DNA from: Ferruginibacter sp.
Lineage (GTDB): Bacteria; Bacteroidota; Bacteroidia; Chitinophagales; Chitinophagaceae
Length of the DNA stretch: 64,000 nt
Reading direction: 5' to 3'
Assembly: GCF_028288465.1 (NCBI RefSeq)
Contig: NZ_JAQBNR010000073.1
Coordinates: 1-64,000 of the forward strand
Of this stretch, positions 1 through 9,144 are shown piece by piece. The notes beneath the pieces were generated by a model. That model was not told where the DNA came from, ran no database searches, and worked only from the letters and a program-made list of their open reading frames with translations. The stretch's first letter is position 1, and each line of letters starts with the position of its first letter. Position numbers and translations under genes: made by a program.

Positions 1-395
1 GGATGACAAGTCCATTACATGATTGGCGGTTGATGGGCATACCTATAGCCGTAGGTCCTGATGCAGTGATTAATCCTTTTCTTGGCATTATGTTTATGAC
101 TGCACAGCAGGCAAATCCAAAGGAAAACCTGACAAGAGAACAAGCAGTTATTGCGTATACAAAAGGGTCTGCTTATGCTGAATTTGCTGAAAACGATAAA
201 GGAAGGCTTACTAAAGGAATGTTGGCAGACCTGGCTGTTTTATCACAGGATATATTCACTGTACCTGCTCAGCAGTTGGCAGCTACTTATAGTTTAATGA
301 CTATTATTGACGGAAAAATTAAGTACCAGCAAGCCAAAAGCACCGGTTCATTCAATGGCAAACCTTTGCACAATAACAAGGTTCTAATGAAGTGA
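1..395 (+). CDS. amidohydrolase, C-terminal fragment (cut by window start)
   Basis: This is the last ~130 residues of a YtcJ-like amidohydrolase; the frame is open at the left edge, so the gene begins outside the window. The segments GPDAVINPF, TAQQANP, REQAVIAYTKG, LADLAVLSQDIF and MIIDGKI-like IIDGKIKYQ align almost residue for residue with the C-terminus of the complete amidohydrolase at 3119-4711 on the other strand. In this family the C-terminus carries the last metal-ligand Asp (here GPD) and the small beta-sandwich that closes with 'DGK'. The tail after IKYQ is ~20 residues longer than in the paralogue. Substrate cannot be told. The two genes are inverted paralogues. Confidence 0.85.
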   Translation, partial: MTSPLHDWRLMGIPIAVGPDAVINPFLGIMFMTAQQANPKENLTREQAVIAYTKGSAYAEFAENDKGRLTKGMLADLAVLSQDIFTVPAQQLAATYSLMTIIDGKIKYQQAKSTGSFNGKPLHNNKVLMK

Positions 396-738
396 AATCT
401 TTGTTGGTGTAAGGGTGTTGGGTAGGAAAGGCTAATAGCCAGGAAACTTTGCTGCGTACAACAAAAGTCATCTGTCCTATTATTGCAGGTGAGCTTTTGG
501 AAAAGGCTGTTTATAGTAGATGAAAATATTAACCCTTTCTGATATTGCCTGGCGGTATTTAAAACCATAGCAAAGCGGAAACAAGATGCTTATTCGCACA
601 AAGATTAAATAATATAATTTCAAACCGGGCACCACCAACAATTTCATTCCGTATTTGCTAATATCACATAATTTTGTATGTCCTGCAGACCCGTTTAGCA
701 CCTGAACACTTTTTAAATTCCACTTTAAATATCTTAAA
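396..738. other. intergenic, no gene seen
   Basis: No frame here has coding character. A possible -7 box TAATTTTG lies at 669-676, about 60 bases before the histidine kinase start, but no good TTTG partner sits at the expected distance. Confidence 0.5.
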
Positions 739-1815
739 ATGTCCGACAAAAACCAACTGATAAAAGAGCTGATAGAACACAATGATGAACTGGAAAATTA
801 TTTTAGAAATACCATCATTCCACAATTGTATATAGATGGCGAATTGAAACTGCAAAAGTTTACACCCCCTGCAATGAAGCAATTCAGCCTCACCGCCAGC
901 GATATTGGCAAACCCATAGCGGATGTTAAGGATAATTTGCGGTTCCCATCCATTTTAGACAATATTGAGCAGGTTATTGAAAGCAATGAAATTCTTGAAA
1001 AAGAAATTCAAACTACCGACCTGCGCTGGTACCAGATGAATATTATCCCTTATGTAAAAAGAAGAGATAAGACAACGGATGGGGTTATTATAACTTTTGT
1101 TGAAATTACCAGGCGGATAAAAGATTTACAGGAACAGGAAAAACTGATAGCTGACCATGAAATTTTATTAGACACAATTTCTCATGACATAAGAAGTCCA
1201 CTTACTAGTTTAGTAATGGCTATAGAATTATTTAAAGAAGTATCCCCGAATGAGGAAAAGCAATTTCAATCCCTTTTAAAAGTGGTTGACAGTGCGGTAA
1301 CAACAATGCACAAACTTATTGGGGAATTAACAGAAATAAGAAAAGAGACCCATAAATACCAAACCCAGGAGGAATTGCTCAATTTTGAGCACATATTAGA
1401 AGATGTTCGCCTTACGCTGTACAATAACATAATTGCCGCAAACGCCATCCTTACCAGTGAAATTAATGTGTCTGAAATTGCTTTTTCTAGGAGGAAACTA
1501 AGAACCATCATTTATAACCTGGTAAACAACGCCGTAAAATTTAAATCTCCGGAAAGACAACCTGAAATTGTTATTACTACTAACAGGGAGGATGATTATA
1601 TAATCATATCGGTAAAAGATAATGGTATTGGTGTTGACGAAAGAAAATTTGAAGCAATATTTTCAAAATATTACAGGGTAGAAAATGCCATTGAGGGTTC
1701 GGGCATAGGGTTATACCTGGTAAAAGAAATTGTTAACAATGCCGGCGGAAAGGTAGTATTAGAAAGCCAGTTGGGCAAGGGGTCGGAATTTAAGGTCTAT
1801 TTAAAAATAGAATAG
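739..1815 (+). CDS. sensor histidine kinase (PAS, HisKA, HATPase)
   Basis: Cytoplasmic sensor kinase of 358 residues with no membrane segment. Residues ~20-130 resemble a PAS fold of the CheR/CheB-associated kind, ending in VEITRRIKDLQEQEK, the usual PAS-to-kinase helix. The phospho-acceptor is His149 in SHDIRSPL. The ATPase domain shows the N box NLVNNAVKF (~260-268), G1 DNGIGV (~294-299) and G2 GSGIGLYLV (~320-328). No receiver domain and no adjacent response regulator is present, so it is an orphan; the stand-alone regulators at 43056 and 58883 are possible but unproven partners. It ends one residue after the last strand, so it is complete. The signal is unknown. Confidence 0.9.
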   Translation: MSDKNQLIKELIEHNDELENYFRNTIIPQLYIDGELKLQKFTPPAMKQFSLTASDIGKPIADVKDNLRFPSILDNIEQVIESNEILEKEIQTTDLRWYQMNIIPYVKRRDKTTDGVIITFVEITRRIKDLQEQEKLIADHEILLDTISHDIRSPLTSLVMAIELFKEVSPNEEKQFQSLLKVVDSAVTTMHKLIGELTEIRKETHKYQTQEELLNFEHILEDVRLTLYNNIIAANAILTSEINVSEIAFSRRKLRTIIYNLVNNAVKFKSPERQPEIVITTNREDDYIIISVKDNGIGVDERKFEAIFSKYYRVENAIEGSGIGLYLVKEIVNNAGGKVVLESQLGKGSEFKVYLKIE

Positions 1816-2211
1816 GTTGTTGGACAATATGCATCTGTAGAAGTTAATAAAACGAATAGTTTATTAAGCAAGGGATGAAGCAACTATCAATGTTGGGGAT
1901 GCAGCCTCATACCAAACGAATAATAAATCAACTAAATTGGTACTTGATACCTTGATCCCTTTTCATTCTTTCCCCTTTTTCAATCCATATCACATTTACG
2001 TCGTCCCAAAGGCACGCCAAGGGCAATCAGAAGAATAAGCAAAAGAATTACAGTTGTGAGTTACGATTCAGCAGCAGATCAAACGTTTAGGCCTATGTGG
2101 TTTATTTTTAGCCTGAATTTTTAATTAACCCAAGTTGATAGGTATGTAAAAAAAGGAAGTGAACATAGATAAGAAGTATTTTTGAGTTGCCACACTTAAA
2201 ATATAACCGCT
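1816..2211. other. intergenic, no gene seen
   Basis: No supported gene between the kinase stop and the transposase remnant. Nothing recognisable beyond AT-rich sequence. Confidence 0.45.
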
Positions 2212-2850
2212 ATGCGCACTGAAGCTAAAGTTATAAGAATTTACTGTATAGTAAATGATATTTTAAAATCAATAGGTCCTACTGACGACAGCAGACGCAA
2301 AGTATGTGACAGTGAGATAATCACAAATGAATTGGCATCTGCTGCTTATTTCTGCGGCCATTTAGATAATGGCCGAGGTTTATGAAAATGACAAATTTGT
2401 TCCTGCGATGTTGGATAAAAGTCGCTTTAACCGGCGGCTCCGTCAGTTAAGCGACCTGCTTTTTTCTATGTTCTATCAAATTGGTCATTATCTTAAAAGC
2501 ATGGCCAGGGCGTCACGATAGGTGATCGATTGTTTGCCGGTCGATGTTTGTGATAACATCCGGATCAGCCGCTGTAAAATATTAAAAAAAAGCAGTGGAG
2601 GGTAAACAATGTAGTATGCGGCGGTAATTTTATGGCGTCAAAGTAAAGGTGCTTGTCAATGGTTGTGGCATTCCTGTTGAGTTTGGTTGTGAAAGCGATG
2701 TGCAGGCATTAAAAAAATTAACGCTTGCTGTAGCAGCGGAAAGTAAAATTCATACAAATAAAACAACTGTCCTGTGAATGCGGTTGCAGATGATTACATT
2801 GAAAAACCCTTTGTTATAACAGATACGATGAATAAATTGTCTAAGTGGAC
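2212..2850 (+). mobile_element. decayed IS982-family transposase remnant
   Basis: Translation from ATG 2212 gives MRTEAKVIRIYCIVNDIL, then DSEIITNELASAAYF, the N-terminus of IS982-type transposases, and stops after ~58 codons. Shifting frame gives MLDKSRFNRRLRQLSDLLFS and FYQIGHYLKS (2409-2500), then in other frames PVDVCDNIRISRCKIL (2538-2583), YGVKVKVLVNG-like text and SDVQALKKLTLAVAAESKI (~2695-2755). These are the successive IS982 blocks in correct order but scattered over three frames with stops, so the element is dead. The DDE catalytic set cannot be completed and no terminal inverted repeats were identified. The stretch 2851-3118 holds no clear gene. Confidence 0.8.
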
Positions 2851-3118
2851 CTGAATGTAGGTAAAAACTAACCAGTAGATTTCGGCTTTGCCATGGTCTT
2901 TTTGGGCTTGATATATATAAGTTTCAATACCCTGGTAACGGGCCGTGTTTTCTCATCCCCTTTAGCTGGCAATTGCATGGTATCAAAGATCCACTATAAA
3001 AGGCCTTCCATTTGTCGGGGGATGAACGTCAATACCAGGAAGCGACTGGTGGCATAGGGATTTCTAGTCGTCCTGAAACAGAACATTGCCACGAATATTT
3101 GCCGAAAGATCCGGCTGC

Positions 3119-4711
3119 CTATTGATATACAATTTTACCATCAATCATAGTCAGCACACTTGTAGTTGCAGGGAGTTGTTGAATTGGTACCGTGAATATG
3201 TCCTGCGATAAAACAGTTAAGTCTGCCAACATTCCCTTTACCAGCATACCTTTTTCTTTTTCTTTAAACTCGGCAAATGCATTGGTCTTTGTATAGGCAA
3301 TAACAGCTTGCTCCATACTGAGATTTTCATCTGGGTTTGCCTGTTGGCTGGTAATTACCGTAATATCCCAAAAAGGATTTGTGGTGCCGTCGGGTGATAT
3401 GCCGACTAATATTCCTTCGTCAAGCAAAGAACGTATCGGGCTGTTGAAGGCAAACTTAGGTGTATGCATAATCAGAATACCATAGTCTTTTATAATCTTT
3501 CGCTGCTCTTTTGTGGGATTGCCAGCGGTATTGTGTTCTACCCTAACTCTCAATGGCCGCCATTGCTCTGGTGTTCCGGATTCTTTAATCAGATGGAGAA
3601 CAATTCCAAAACTACTGTCGGCAGTAATGTGCATCAACAACTGGCGTTTGCTTGTTAAGGCTTCCTTCAGCATTTGACGTATGGTATGAGCCGGATAGTT
3701 CAAACGCCCATTTCCATTCCCCCTGCTGTGATATGGCTTGCTGCTCAAGGCGTTTCCCTCTAAAGGCGTGCCATCAATACAATATTTAATTCCCGAAATG
3801 GTACTTGTTGGAGTTGGATGTGTTTGGGCAACTGGCCATTCAGAGATCTGCCTGCCCTCAGGTGTCGACCTTGGCCAGGCAACAATGCGTAAACGTTGTG
3901 GAATGTTTGCGTGCTGCAGCGTTGTTGTAGCCAATGAATGCGTAAATCCGGTACCCATAAAAAGGGTTGAAGTAATGCCTCCTCTTAATTGCTCCCGGGC
4001 AAAACTCTCAATTAGAGGAATGATTGCTTCAGGATAAGCCAAATTGATGGCTATTCTAAAAGGCTCTTCTGCATTTTGCTGAACACTAGAAATGTTCCCA
4101 TCGCTGTTTCTATCGTACCAGCCGCCAACCGGATCTTTTGCGGCGTCACTTAACCCTGCTGCGTATAATGCATTCTTGTTAGTAACAACCCCGTGTCCCC
4201 ACTGCACCTGGAGTAACACAGGATTGTCAGGAGCTATGCTGTCAAGCGATCTGCGCATACTGGTATCAAAAAAGACAGTTGTTCCTATTTTACCTTCAAT
4301 CCACTCACCGGGCTTTGCATTGACCAATAATCTTGCAACAGAATCAAGTACGGCAGCTTTACCGAGTCCCGGTACGCTGAATTCAACATGGTCAAAAGTG
4401 AGCGGTGCGGCACTAAAAGCGAAAGCGAAATGGTCATGCTGATCATTGAAACCGGGTACCACAGTCTTTCCTTCCAGGTCAATTTTTTTTGTATTGCCAG
4501 CAGCAAGTTTTTCGATTGCCGCAGTGGTTCCGGTTGCCAAAATTTTATTGTCCCTGATGGCTAACGCCTGCACGTAAAGTTGCTGTTGATTAGCGGTAAA
4601 TATTTTTCCGTTGGTTAAAATGATATCGGCTGATTGAGCAAATCCATATAACCCAATACATGTTACGAAAGCCAGCAAGAAAACGCGGCGGCAGATATTT
4701 TTAAGTCTCAT
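3119..4711 (-). CDS. exported amidohydrolase, YtcJ-like
   Basis: 530 residues with a signal peptide (MRLKNICRRVFLLAFVTC...GFAQ), so periplasmic or exported. It is a YtcJ/DUF3369-type amidohydrolase of the metal-dependent hydrolase superfamily: the N-terminal sheet leads into VVPGFNDQHDHF (first metal ligands, ~residues 85-97), LLMHITADSSFG and RVEHNTAG supply further His ligands, and GISPDGTTNPF supplies the late Asp. It ends in the typical DGKIVYQ strand. Enzymes of this family hydrolyse amides or cyclic amides; the substrate cannot be told. The AraC-type regulator 210 bases upstream on the same strand may control it. Its C-terminus is a close paralogue of the fragment at 1-395. Confidence 0.9.
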   Translation of the reverse strand: MRLKNICRRVFLLAFVTCIGLYGFAQSADIILTNGKIFTANQQQLYVQALAIRDNKILATGTTAAIEKLAAGNTKKIDLEGKTVVPGFNDQHDHFAFAFSAAPLTFDHVEFSVPGLGKAAVLDSVARLLVNAKPGEWIEGKIGTTVFFDTSMRRSLDSIAPDNPVLLQVQWGHGVVTNKNALYAAGLSDAAKDPVGGWYDRNSDGNISSVQQNAEEPFRIAINLAYPEAIIPLIESFAREQLRGGITSTLFMGTGFTHSLATTTLQHANIPQRLRIVAWPRSTPEGRQISEWPVAQTHPTPTSTISGIKYCIDGTPLEGNALSSKPYHSRGNGNGRLNYPAHTIRQMLKEALTSKRQLLMHITADSSFGIVLHLIKESGTPEQWRPLRVRVEHNTAGNPTKEQRKIIKDYGILIMHTPKFAFNSPIRSLLDEGILVGISPDGTTNPFWDITVITSQQANPDENLSMEQAVIAYTKTNAFAEFKEKEKGMLVKGMLADLTVLSQDIFTVPIQQLPATTSVLTMIDGKIVYQ

Positions 4712-4921
4712 TTTTTTTATTTAATGATTAGAAAATAGCGATACACTGCTAGCCGAAACCGAAGGCACATTCCCTGGTCAGGTTTTATGTAAATGATTAC
4801 TCAGGTAAAGATATCTTGAAGAGAAGGCCAAAACATAGTACAAAACCGACATTTTGGGCCATTAAATTCCCTTCGATACCCCGATCCCCCATTTAACGTA
4901 CAGGGTAGATCTAATGGGTTA

Positions 4922-5743
4922 TCACCTGTTATACAATAACATCTGTGCTGATTCAATATCTGATTCAATATGCGAAGGATTAACACCAGCAAATTCCTGG
5001 AAATCGCGTATGAGATGCATCTGGTCGAAATACCCGCAGTCATGAGCAATTTTTATCCAACTGATGCCCGGCTGTTGTTCTTTAATTATCCAGGCCTGTG
5101 CAAATCTTACTAAACGTGAGAACAGTTTTGGCGGTAATCCTATACGTTGCTGGAATACCCGTTCAAATTGTCTTGCACTAAGGCAGGCATGAGATGCCAG
5201 TTGGTCTATTTTTATCAATCCACGTTCCTTTATAAGCAAGAGAAACACCTGGTCAATGGGTAAAGCCTCTTTTAATTTGCCTGAACGTTTAATCAAAAAA
5301 TCTTCAATAATTGTTTTCATTTCCATAAAAGAAACGGCGTCTTTTAATTTATCATTTACTTCCTTTACCTCCTGTCCTAGGAGCTCTGTACAGTCAAACG
5401 AATTTTTACATAAAAGTTCGTTCATAGGTATTCCTAAAAGTCGATACAGCCCACCTGGCTGGAAGCCAACTTTAATCATTAAATGATTGAACCCGGGTGT
5501 CATGATATGCCTGTTCGTGTGTGGACCAACGATGATTGAAGATGAATGTGTTTCCTTATGATTTGTAGCCGTATTTTGTGCATCTATACTATCTCTTACA
5601 TAAAAGAATAAGCTTTGTTCGGGAAGCGGGGGGACCGAGAAATTGAATTTAGGTTTCCCTGAATCAAATTCTATTTGATGTATCATAATATTGTTTACAA
5701 ATCCTTTTAAGGCTGGATGCGGTTGGTAGATTTGTTGAAACAT
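4922..5743 (-). CDS. AraC-family transcriptional regulator
   Basis: 273 residues. The C-terminal third is a double helix-turn-helix: KIDQLASHACLSARQFERVF is the first HTH and WIKIAHDCGYFDQMHLIRDF with FAGVNPSHI the second, the AraC signature. The N-terminal ~160 residues (MFQQIYQPHPALKGFVNNIM...) look like the DUF6597-type effector domain common in Bacteroidota AraC regulators. The gene lies between a metalloprotease lipoprotein and the amidohydrolase, all on the minus strand; control of the amidohydrolase is an inference from position only. Confidence 0.9.
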   Translation of the reverse strand: MFQQIYQPHPALKGFVNNIMIHQIEFDSGKPKFNFSVPPLPEQSLFFYVRDSIDAQNTATNHKETHSSSIIVGPHTNRHIMTPGFNHLMIKVGFQPGGLYRLLGIPMNELLCKNSFDCTELLGQEVKEVNDKLKDAVSFMEMKTIIEDFLIKRSGKLKEALPIDQVFLLLIKERGLIKIDQLASHACLSARQFERVFQQRIGLPPKLFSRLVRFAQAWIIKEQQPGISWIKIAHDCGYFDQMHLIRDFQEFAGVNPSHIESDIESAQMLLYNR

Positions 5744-5789
5744 GAGACGTGTTTAGAATTAGTTTTAGGAGGCAAAGCATTACCGCCTC

Positions 5790-5963
5790 TTAATATTTAC
5801 CAACCAAGGCCACCGGATTGACGATATTTAAAAATGGCCCGGTATGCAACCACTGCTGGGTAAAGCTACTCATTTTGGTAATACACCTGCATTTCGGGCA
5901 TTTGCTAAAATTAAATAATCCGGAAGGATTTGTATTTCCGGTACTTGTTGTTACTGGATTCAT
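5790..5963 (-). CDS. possible small Cys-containing protein
   Basis: A 57-codon frame from ATG 5963 fills the gap between the metalloprotease and the AraC gene on the same strand. It contains a KCPKCRC cluster and no signal peptide or membrane helix. No family is recognised. The opposite strand also has an open frame here, so this may simply be non-coding; low confidence. Confidence 0.2.
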   Translation of the reverse strand: MNPVTTSTGNTNPSGLFNFSKCPKCRCITKMSSFTQQWLHTGPFLNIVNPVALVGKY

Positions 5964-6043
5964 AATCAATGATGACGAAGAGACTATCCATTTTCGACTA
6001 TTAATACAATGCTGTGAATGTATGCAGCCAGAAAGAAGGTTTT

Positions 6044-6778
6044 TTATTTTCCACCGTTTGCTTTCAGATCGTTCATACAATGATCGTCCAGCAATGGTAT
6101 GGGGTTATTCATTGATCCAGCATTGGTTTCAATGCCATAAAACATCAGGCAGGCGGGGTTGATGCAATGGGCGCCGTTATCCGGATCCTTGTGGGGCGAC
6201 TGCATGGGTGATCCCTGGTTTACCAGTCCCAGCAAATGCCCCATTTCGTGCTGAAGCACTGTACTGAGCAGTTTTGACCTTGGTACCAGCCCTTGGCTGC
6301 CCGAGTTATCATTGATGGCCTGCCCAAAAATGCAGATAGAGGTGTTCCAGTAAGAAGTGGCAAAGGTGTTGGTTGAAGTGAAATATCCATCAGTAATTAA
6401 AATGTCTAAGGTTATTGTGTTAAGCCCGGTAAAAAAAATCCGGTTGTTCCGTTCGATTTTTACAATGTCTGTAAGGCTTAATGCCGCTTTGCCACTTGCC
6501 GCAATTGGTCGTTGCAATACCGTGATACCGCCGGGCTTATTGGTGTATGCATTTATAAAAGTAGTGAGATTGCCGATGACAGCATTATCCGGCGCAAAGC
6601 CGGGCATGTAATCTATTTGGATTTGTAATGTTGTGTACGGTGCCGCGGTTAATAAGTCCCGGGCCGAAACACCCAGTGTCCTGTATTCGTAATTGCCGCG
6701 GAGGTCTTCTTTTTGGCAGGCGCATAACAACAACAGGCAGGCAGCTAGTAAATACAAACCATTTTTTTTAACTGGCAT
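6044..6778 (-). CDS. exported metalloprotease lipoprotein
   Basis: 244 residues. The signal peptide ends in a lipobox (LLLLCAC, lipidated Cys21) followed by QKED, which fits the Bacteroidota signal for export of lipoproteins to the cell surface. The zinc site is HEMGHLLGLVN (His177, Glu178, His181, Gly184), with a downstream PHKD, the pair HCINPACLM and a Met that fits a Met-turn. This is the arrangement of the 'membrane metalloprotease' group of Bacteroidota, related to metzincins. The normal third His after GLV is Asn187, so the third ligand may be the later His or Asp. The CxxxxCxM piece resembles archaemetzincins, but their final CxxC is absent. Substrate unknown. Confidence 0.8.
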   Translation of the reverse strand: MPVKKNGLYLLAACLLLLCACQKEDLRGNYEYRTLGVSARDLLTAAPYTTLQIQIDYMPGFAPDNAVIGNLTTFINAYTNKPGGITVLQRPIAASGKAALSLTDIVKIERNNRIFFTGLNTITLDILITDGYFTSTNTFATSYWNTSICIFGQAINDNSGSQGLVPRSKLLSTVLQHEMGHLLGLVNQGSPMQSPHKDPDNGAHCINPACLMFYGIETNAGSMNNPIPLLDDHCMNDLKANGGK

Positions 6779-7377
6779 ATCGGTTTAGAACATTGAAGTA
6801 TAAAAATAGCTTACTAACCGGTAGCAACCAATTTGTTTGGTGAACAAACCGTGCTCTGTGGGAAGCAGGAAGACAGAACCGCTGATCAAAGGGGTTGATA
6901 CGGATGAAAGCCGGTGTTGATTTATCGCAGAAAAAATGCCCGGCGAATCCTGTTGATTTTGAAGTTCTTAAAACTTAGTTGCTCCACTTTTAGTGATGAT
7001 AGTATACATAAAACAGCCTTTTTATCCTGCTTTCCTCTGCTATATCATCGTTTCTTTCTCTTATAAAAAACCTGCTCAGGCAGGTTTGGATAAATGATTA
7101 CTTAGACAATTGAGTACTGTTTACGTCTTAAATCCCGCCTCTTATTGTTCTGTTTAATCTTTAGAGGCTTTTACCGACTTAGCTTAAACTGTTGGGAAAA
7201 AACGGGATTTAAAAGAATAAACGGGGAATAAGACACCACGGTATTTTTGAATATACCAATATTAAAAAGATGGTTTGCAATTTGTTAAATAATATTTAAA
7301 AAAAAATGTCAAAAAGTAAATCTTTCTGAATTAAAATTTCGTAAACATATATTATCCATCATTTAAAAAACAATGTT
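6779..7377. other. divergent intergenic region
   Basis: Separates the metalloprotease (minus) from the ferritin-like operon (plus). A perfect 8-bp stem with 4-base loop lies at 7068-7087; its T-run is on the minus-strand side, although no minus-strand gene reads into it. A TATTTTTG box at 7242-7249 could be the -7 element of the ferritin-like operon, without a clear -33 TTTG. Confidence 0.4.
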
Positions 7378-8124
7378 ATGCCACATGATCAGTCAAAAGC
7401 ATCCGCTTTAATTCAAACACCAGTCGAGGCACCCATGCCCCGGCGAAAATTTTTAACCTATGCAGGATTATCTGCAGGTGCAATGTTATTTGCAGCTTCC
7501 TGTAAAAAAGAATCCAGCCAGGATCCCTCTCTTACATCCGACATCCGCTCGCTGGGCGGCGGTAAGGATGGAGGGAAAGCCGTGGTAAGTCTGGGTTCGG
7601 GGGATATTGGCATTCTTAATTATGCCTATGCATTGGAACAACTGGAAGCGGCCTTTTATATCCGTGCGCTGCAAACGCCGTATGCAGGCATTTCGGATAA
7701 GGAAATGGAATATTTAAGCGATGTGAGAGATCATGAAATAGCACACCGGGAATGGTTTAAAAATGTACTGGGTGATAACCGTATTGGCGGTGTAATCGTA
7801 AATTTTAGTTCTATTAATTTTGACAGCCGGGAAAGTGTATTGGGTACGGCAAAGGCTTTGGAAGACGTGGGAGTATCCGCTTACAATGGTGCCGGCGAAC
7901 TGCTGCAGAGTGCGACTTACCTGTTGTTTGCAGGTAAAATCGTTTCAGTGGAAGCCCGCCATGCAGCAGCCTTAAGGGACATGCTGAACTACGGAAGCTT
8001 TGCAGACAACACAGCAGTTGATATGAATGGCCTCGACCTTGTTCGTACGCCTGCTGAAGTACTGGCCATTGCCAGCGGTTTCATATCTACAAAAATTATT
8101 TCAAAAGATTTACCAACCTCTTAA
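7378..8124 (+). CDS. ferritin-like domain protein, exported (Tat-like/lipoprotein)
   Basis: 248 residues of the ferritin-like family PF13668. The N-terminus has a twin-arginine-like MPRRKFLTYAG, a hydrophobic stretch and a lipobox-like FAASCKK, suggesting a folded export substrate anchored in a membrane. The four-helix core shows LEQLEAAFY, DHEIAHREWF and VEARHAAALRD, placing Glu and ExxH ligands as in di-iron ferritin-like folds. Metal binding is family inference. It is followed 11 bases later by a second, related gene and the pair shares a terminator. Confidence 0.88.
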   Translation: MPHDQSKASALIQTPVEAPMPRRKFLTYAGLSAGAMLFAASCKKESSQDPSLTSDIRSLGGGKDGGKAVVSLGSGDIGILNYAYALEQLEAAFYIRALQTPYAGISDKEMEYLSDVRDHEIAHREWFKNVLGDNRIGGVIVNFSSINFDSRESVLGTAKALEDVGVSAYNGAGELLQSATYLLFAGKIVSVEARHAAALRDMLNYGSFADNTAVDMNGLDLVRTPAEVLAIASGFISTKIISKDLPTS

Positions 8125-8135
8125 AATTTATTCTC

Positions 8136-8981
8136 ATGAATTTTTCAAATATAATAGAAGAAATAGAAAAAGTTGATCCGGAAGTGTACGAAAAACTGAA
8201 CGGACGACGCAGTGCAATGAAAAATTTTCTGAACTTTTCAGGAAAGGTTACCGCCGCTGCTTTACCTGTTGCAATCGGCAGTATGTTTAACAAGGCATAC
8301 GCGGGCAGCCCAACCAGCACCATTACTGACGTACTTAATTTTGCACTTACGCTGGAATACATTGAATGGGAATTTTACAAACAGGTCGTTGCATCGGGCA
8401 TTATACCCAGCGCTGCAGCCATCGGCGCATTAACCACTATCCGGGATCATGAGGCGGAACACGTGGCGCTGTTGACTTCCGTCATCACTTCACTGGGTGC
8501 TACCCCTGTTTATTTTACAGCAGCCTCTTTTGATTATACCGCTAAAGGGTTGTTTCCAACCGTATTTACAGATTATGGTGTACTACTGGCAGTAGCGCAA
8601 ACATTTGAAGACACTGGCGTAAGGGCCTATAAAGGACAGGCAGGCAACCTGATATCCAGCAACGAAATATTAAGGGCGGCTTTACAAATACATTCTGTTG
8701 AAGCCAGGCATGCGGCTCATGTACGCGAAATGCGCAGGCGCTATGGTGCTCTTGTACCACCGGGCGTATTGTTGCAACCGTGGATAACATTGAACCAAAG
8801 TGGTATTGCCACACCTGCCGTGGATGCAAGTTATGCAGGTGAAGAGCTAACCAACCAGGCTGGTGTAAACGTGGTGGGCATTAATGGTTTCGCCATTACA
8901 GCAGAAGATGCCAGTGAGGCGTTTGATGAGCCGCTTACCAAAGAGCAGGTGGTATCCATCGTTACACCCTTTTTTGCGTAA
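8136..8981 (+). CDS. ferritin-like domain protein, exported
   Basis: 281 residues, second gene of the pair and paralogous to the first (LEYIEWEFYK, DHEAEHVALL, VEARHAAHVRE at the same spacing). An RRSAMKNFLNFSGK motif precedes a hydrophobic segment ending near KAYA, a Tat-like signal set ~25 residues in from the start. There is no lipobox Cys, so unlike its neighbour it should be soluble after cleavage. The C-terminal ~60 residues extend past the ferritin-like core and end in EQVVSIVTPFFA. The pair probably forms one oxidative-stress or desiccation-related exported unit; that role is inference. Confidence 0.88.
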   Translation: MNFSNIIEEIEKVDPEVYEKLNGRRSAMKNFLNFSGKVTAAALPVAIGSMFNKAYAGSPTSTITDVLNFALTLEYIEWEFYKQVVASGIIPSAAAIGALTTIRDHEAEHVALLTSVITSLGATPVYFTAASFDYTAKGLFPTVFTDYGVLLAVAQTFEDTGVRAYKGQAGNLISSNEILRAALQIHSVEARHAAHVREMRRRYGALVPPGVLLQPWITLNQSGIATPAVDASYAGEELTNQAGVNVVGINGFAITAEDASEAFDEPLTKEQVVSIVTPFFA

Positions 8982-9010
8982 GTAAATTTAAAAAATAAAA
9001 TTAAAAGCTT

Positions 9011-9047
9011 AAACCAGGAATTCCGGATACGGTGTTCCTGGTTTTTT
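9011..9047 (+). terminator. intrinsic terminator of ferritin-like operon
   Basis: Perfect 10-bp stem (AAACCAGGAA with TTCCTGGTTT) with a 14-base loop, followed by a T-run, 30 bases after the second ferritin-like stop. Confidence 0.85.
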
Positions 9048-9144
9048 AAATCAAAACACTTCTTCTCTCTGCGTTGGTATAACAAAATATGCAGCACATA
9101 AAAATTACAAACCTGGTTGATCAGCGCATGTTAGAATATCAGGC

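Noticed and set aside
5818..6162. Plus-strand 114-residue frame opposite the metalloprotease end
   Set aside because: It overlaps the strongly supported metalloprotease and has unbalanced Phe/Cys/Leu content; likely a shadow.
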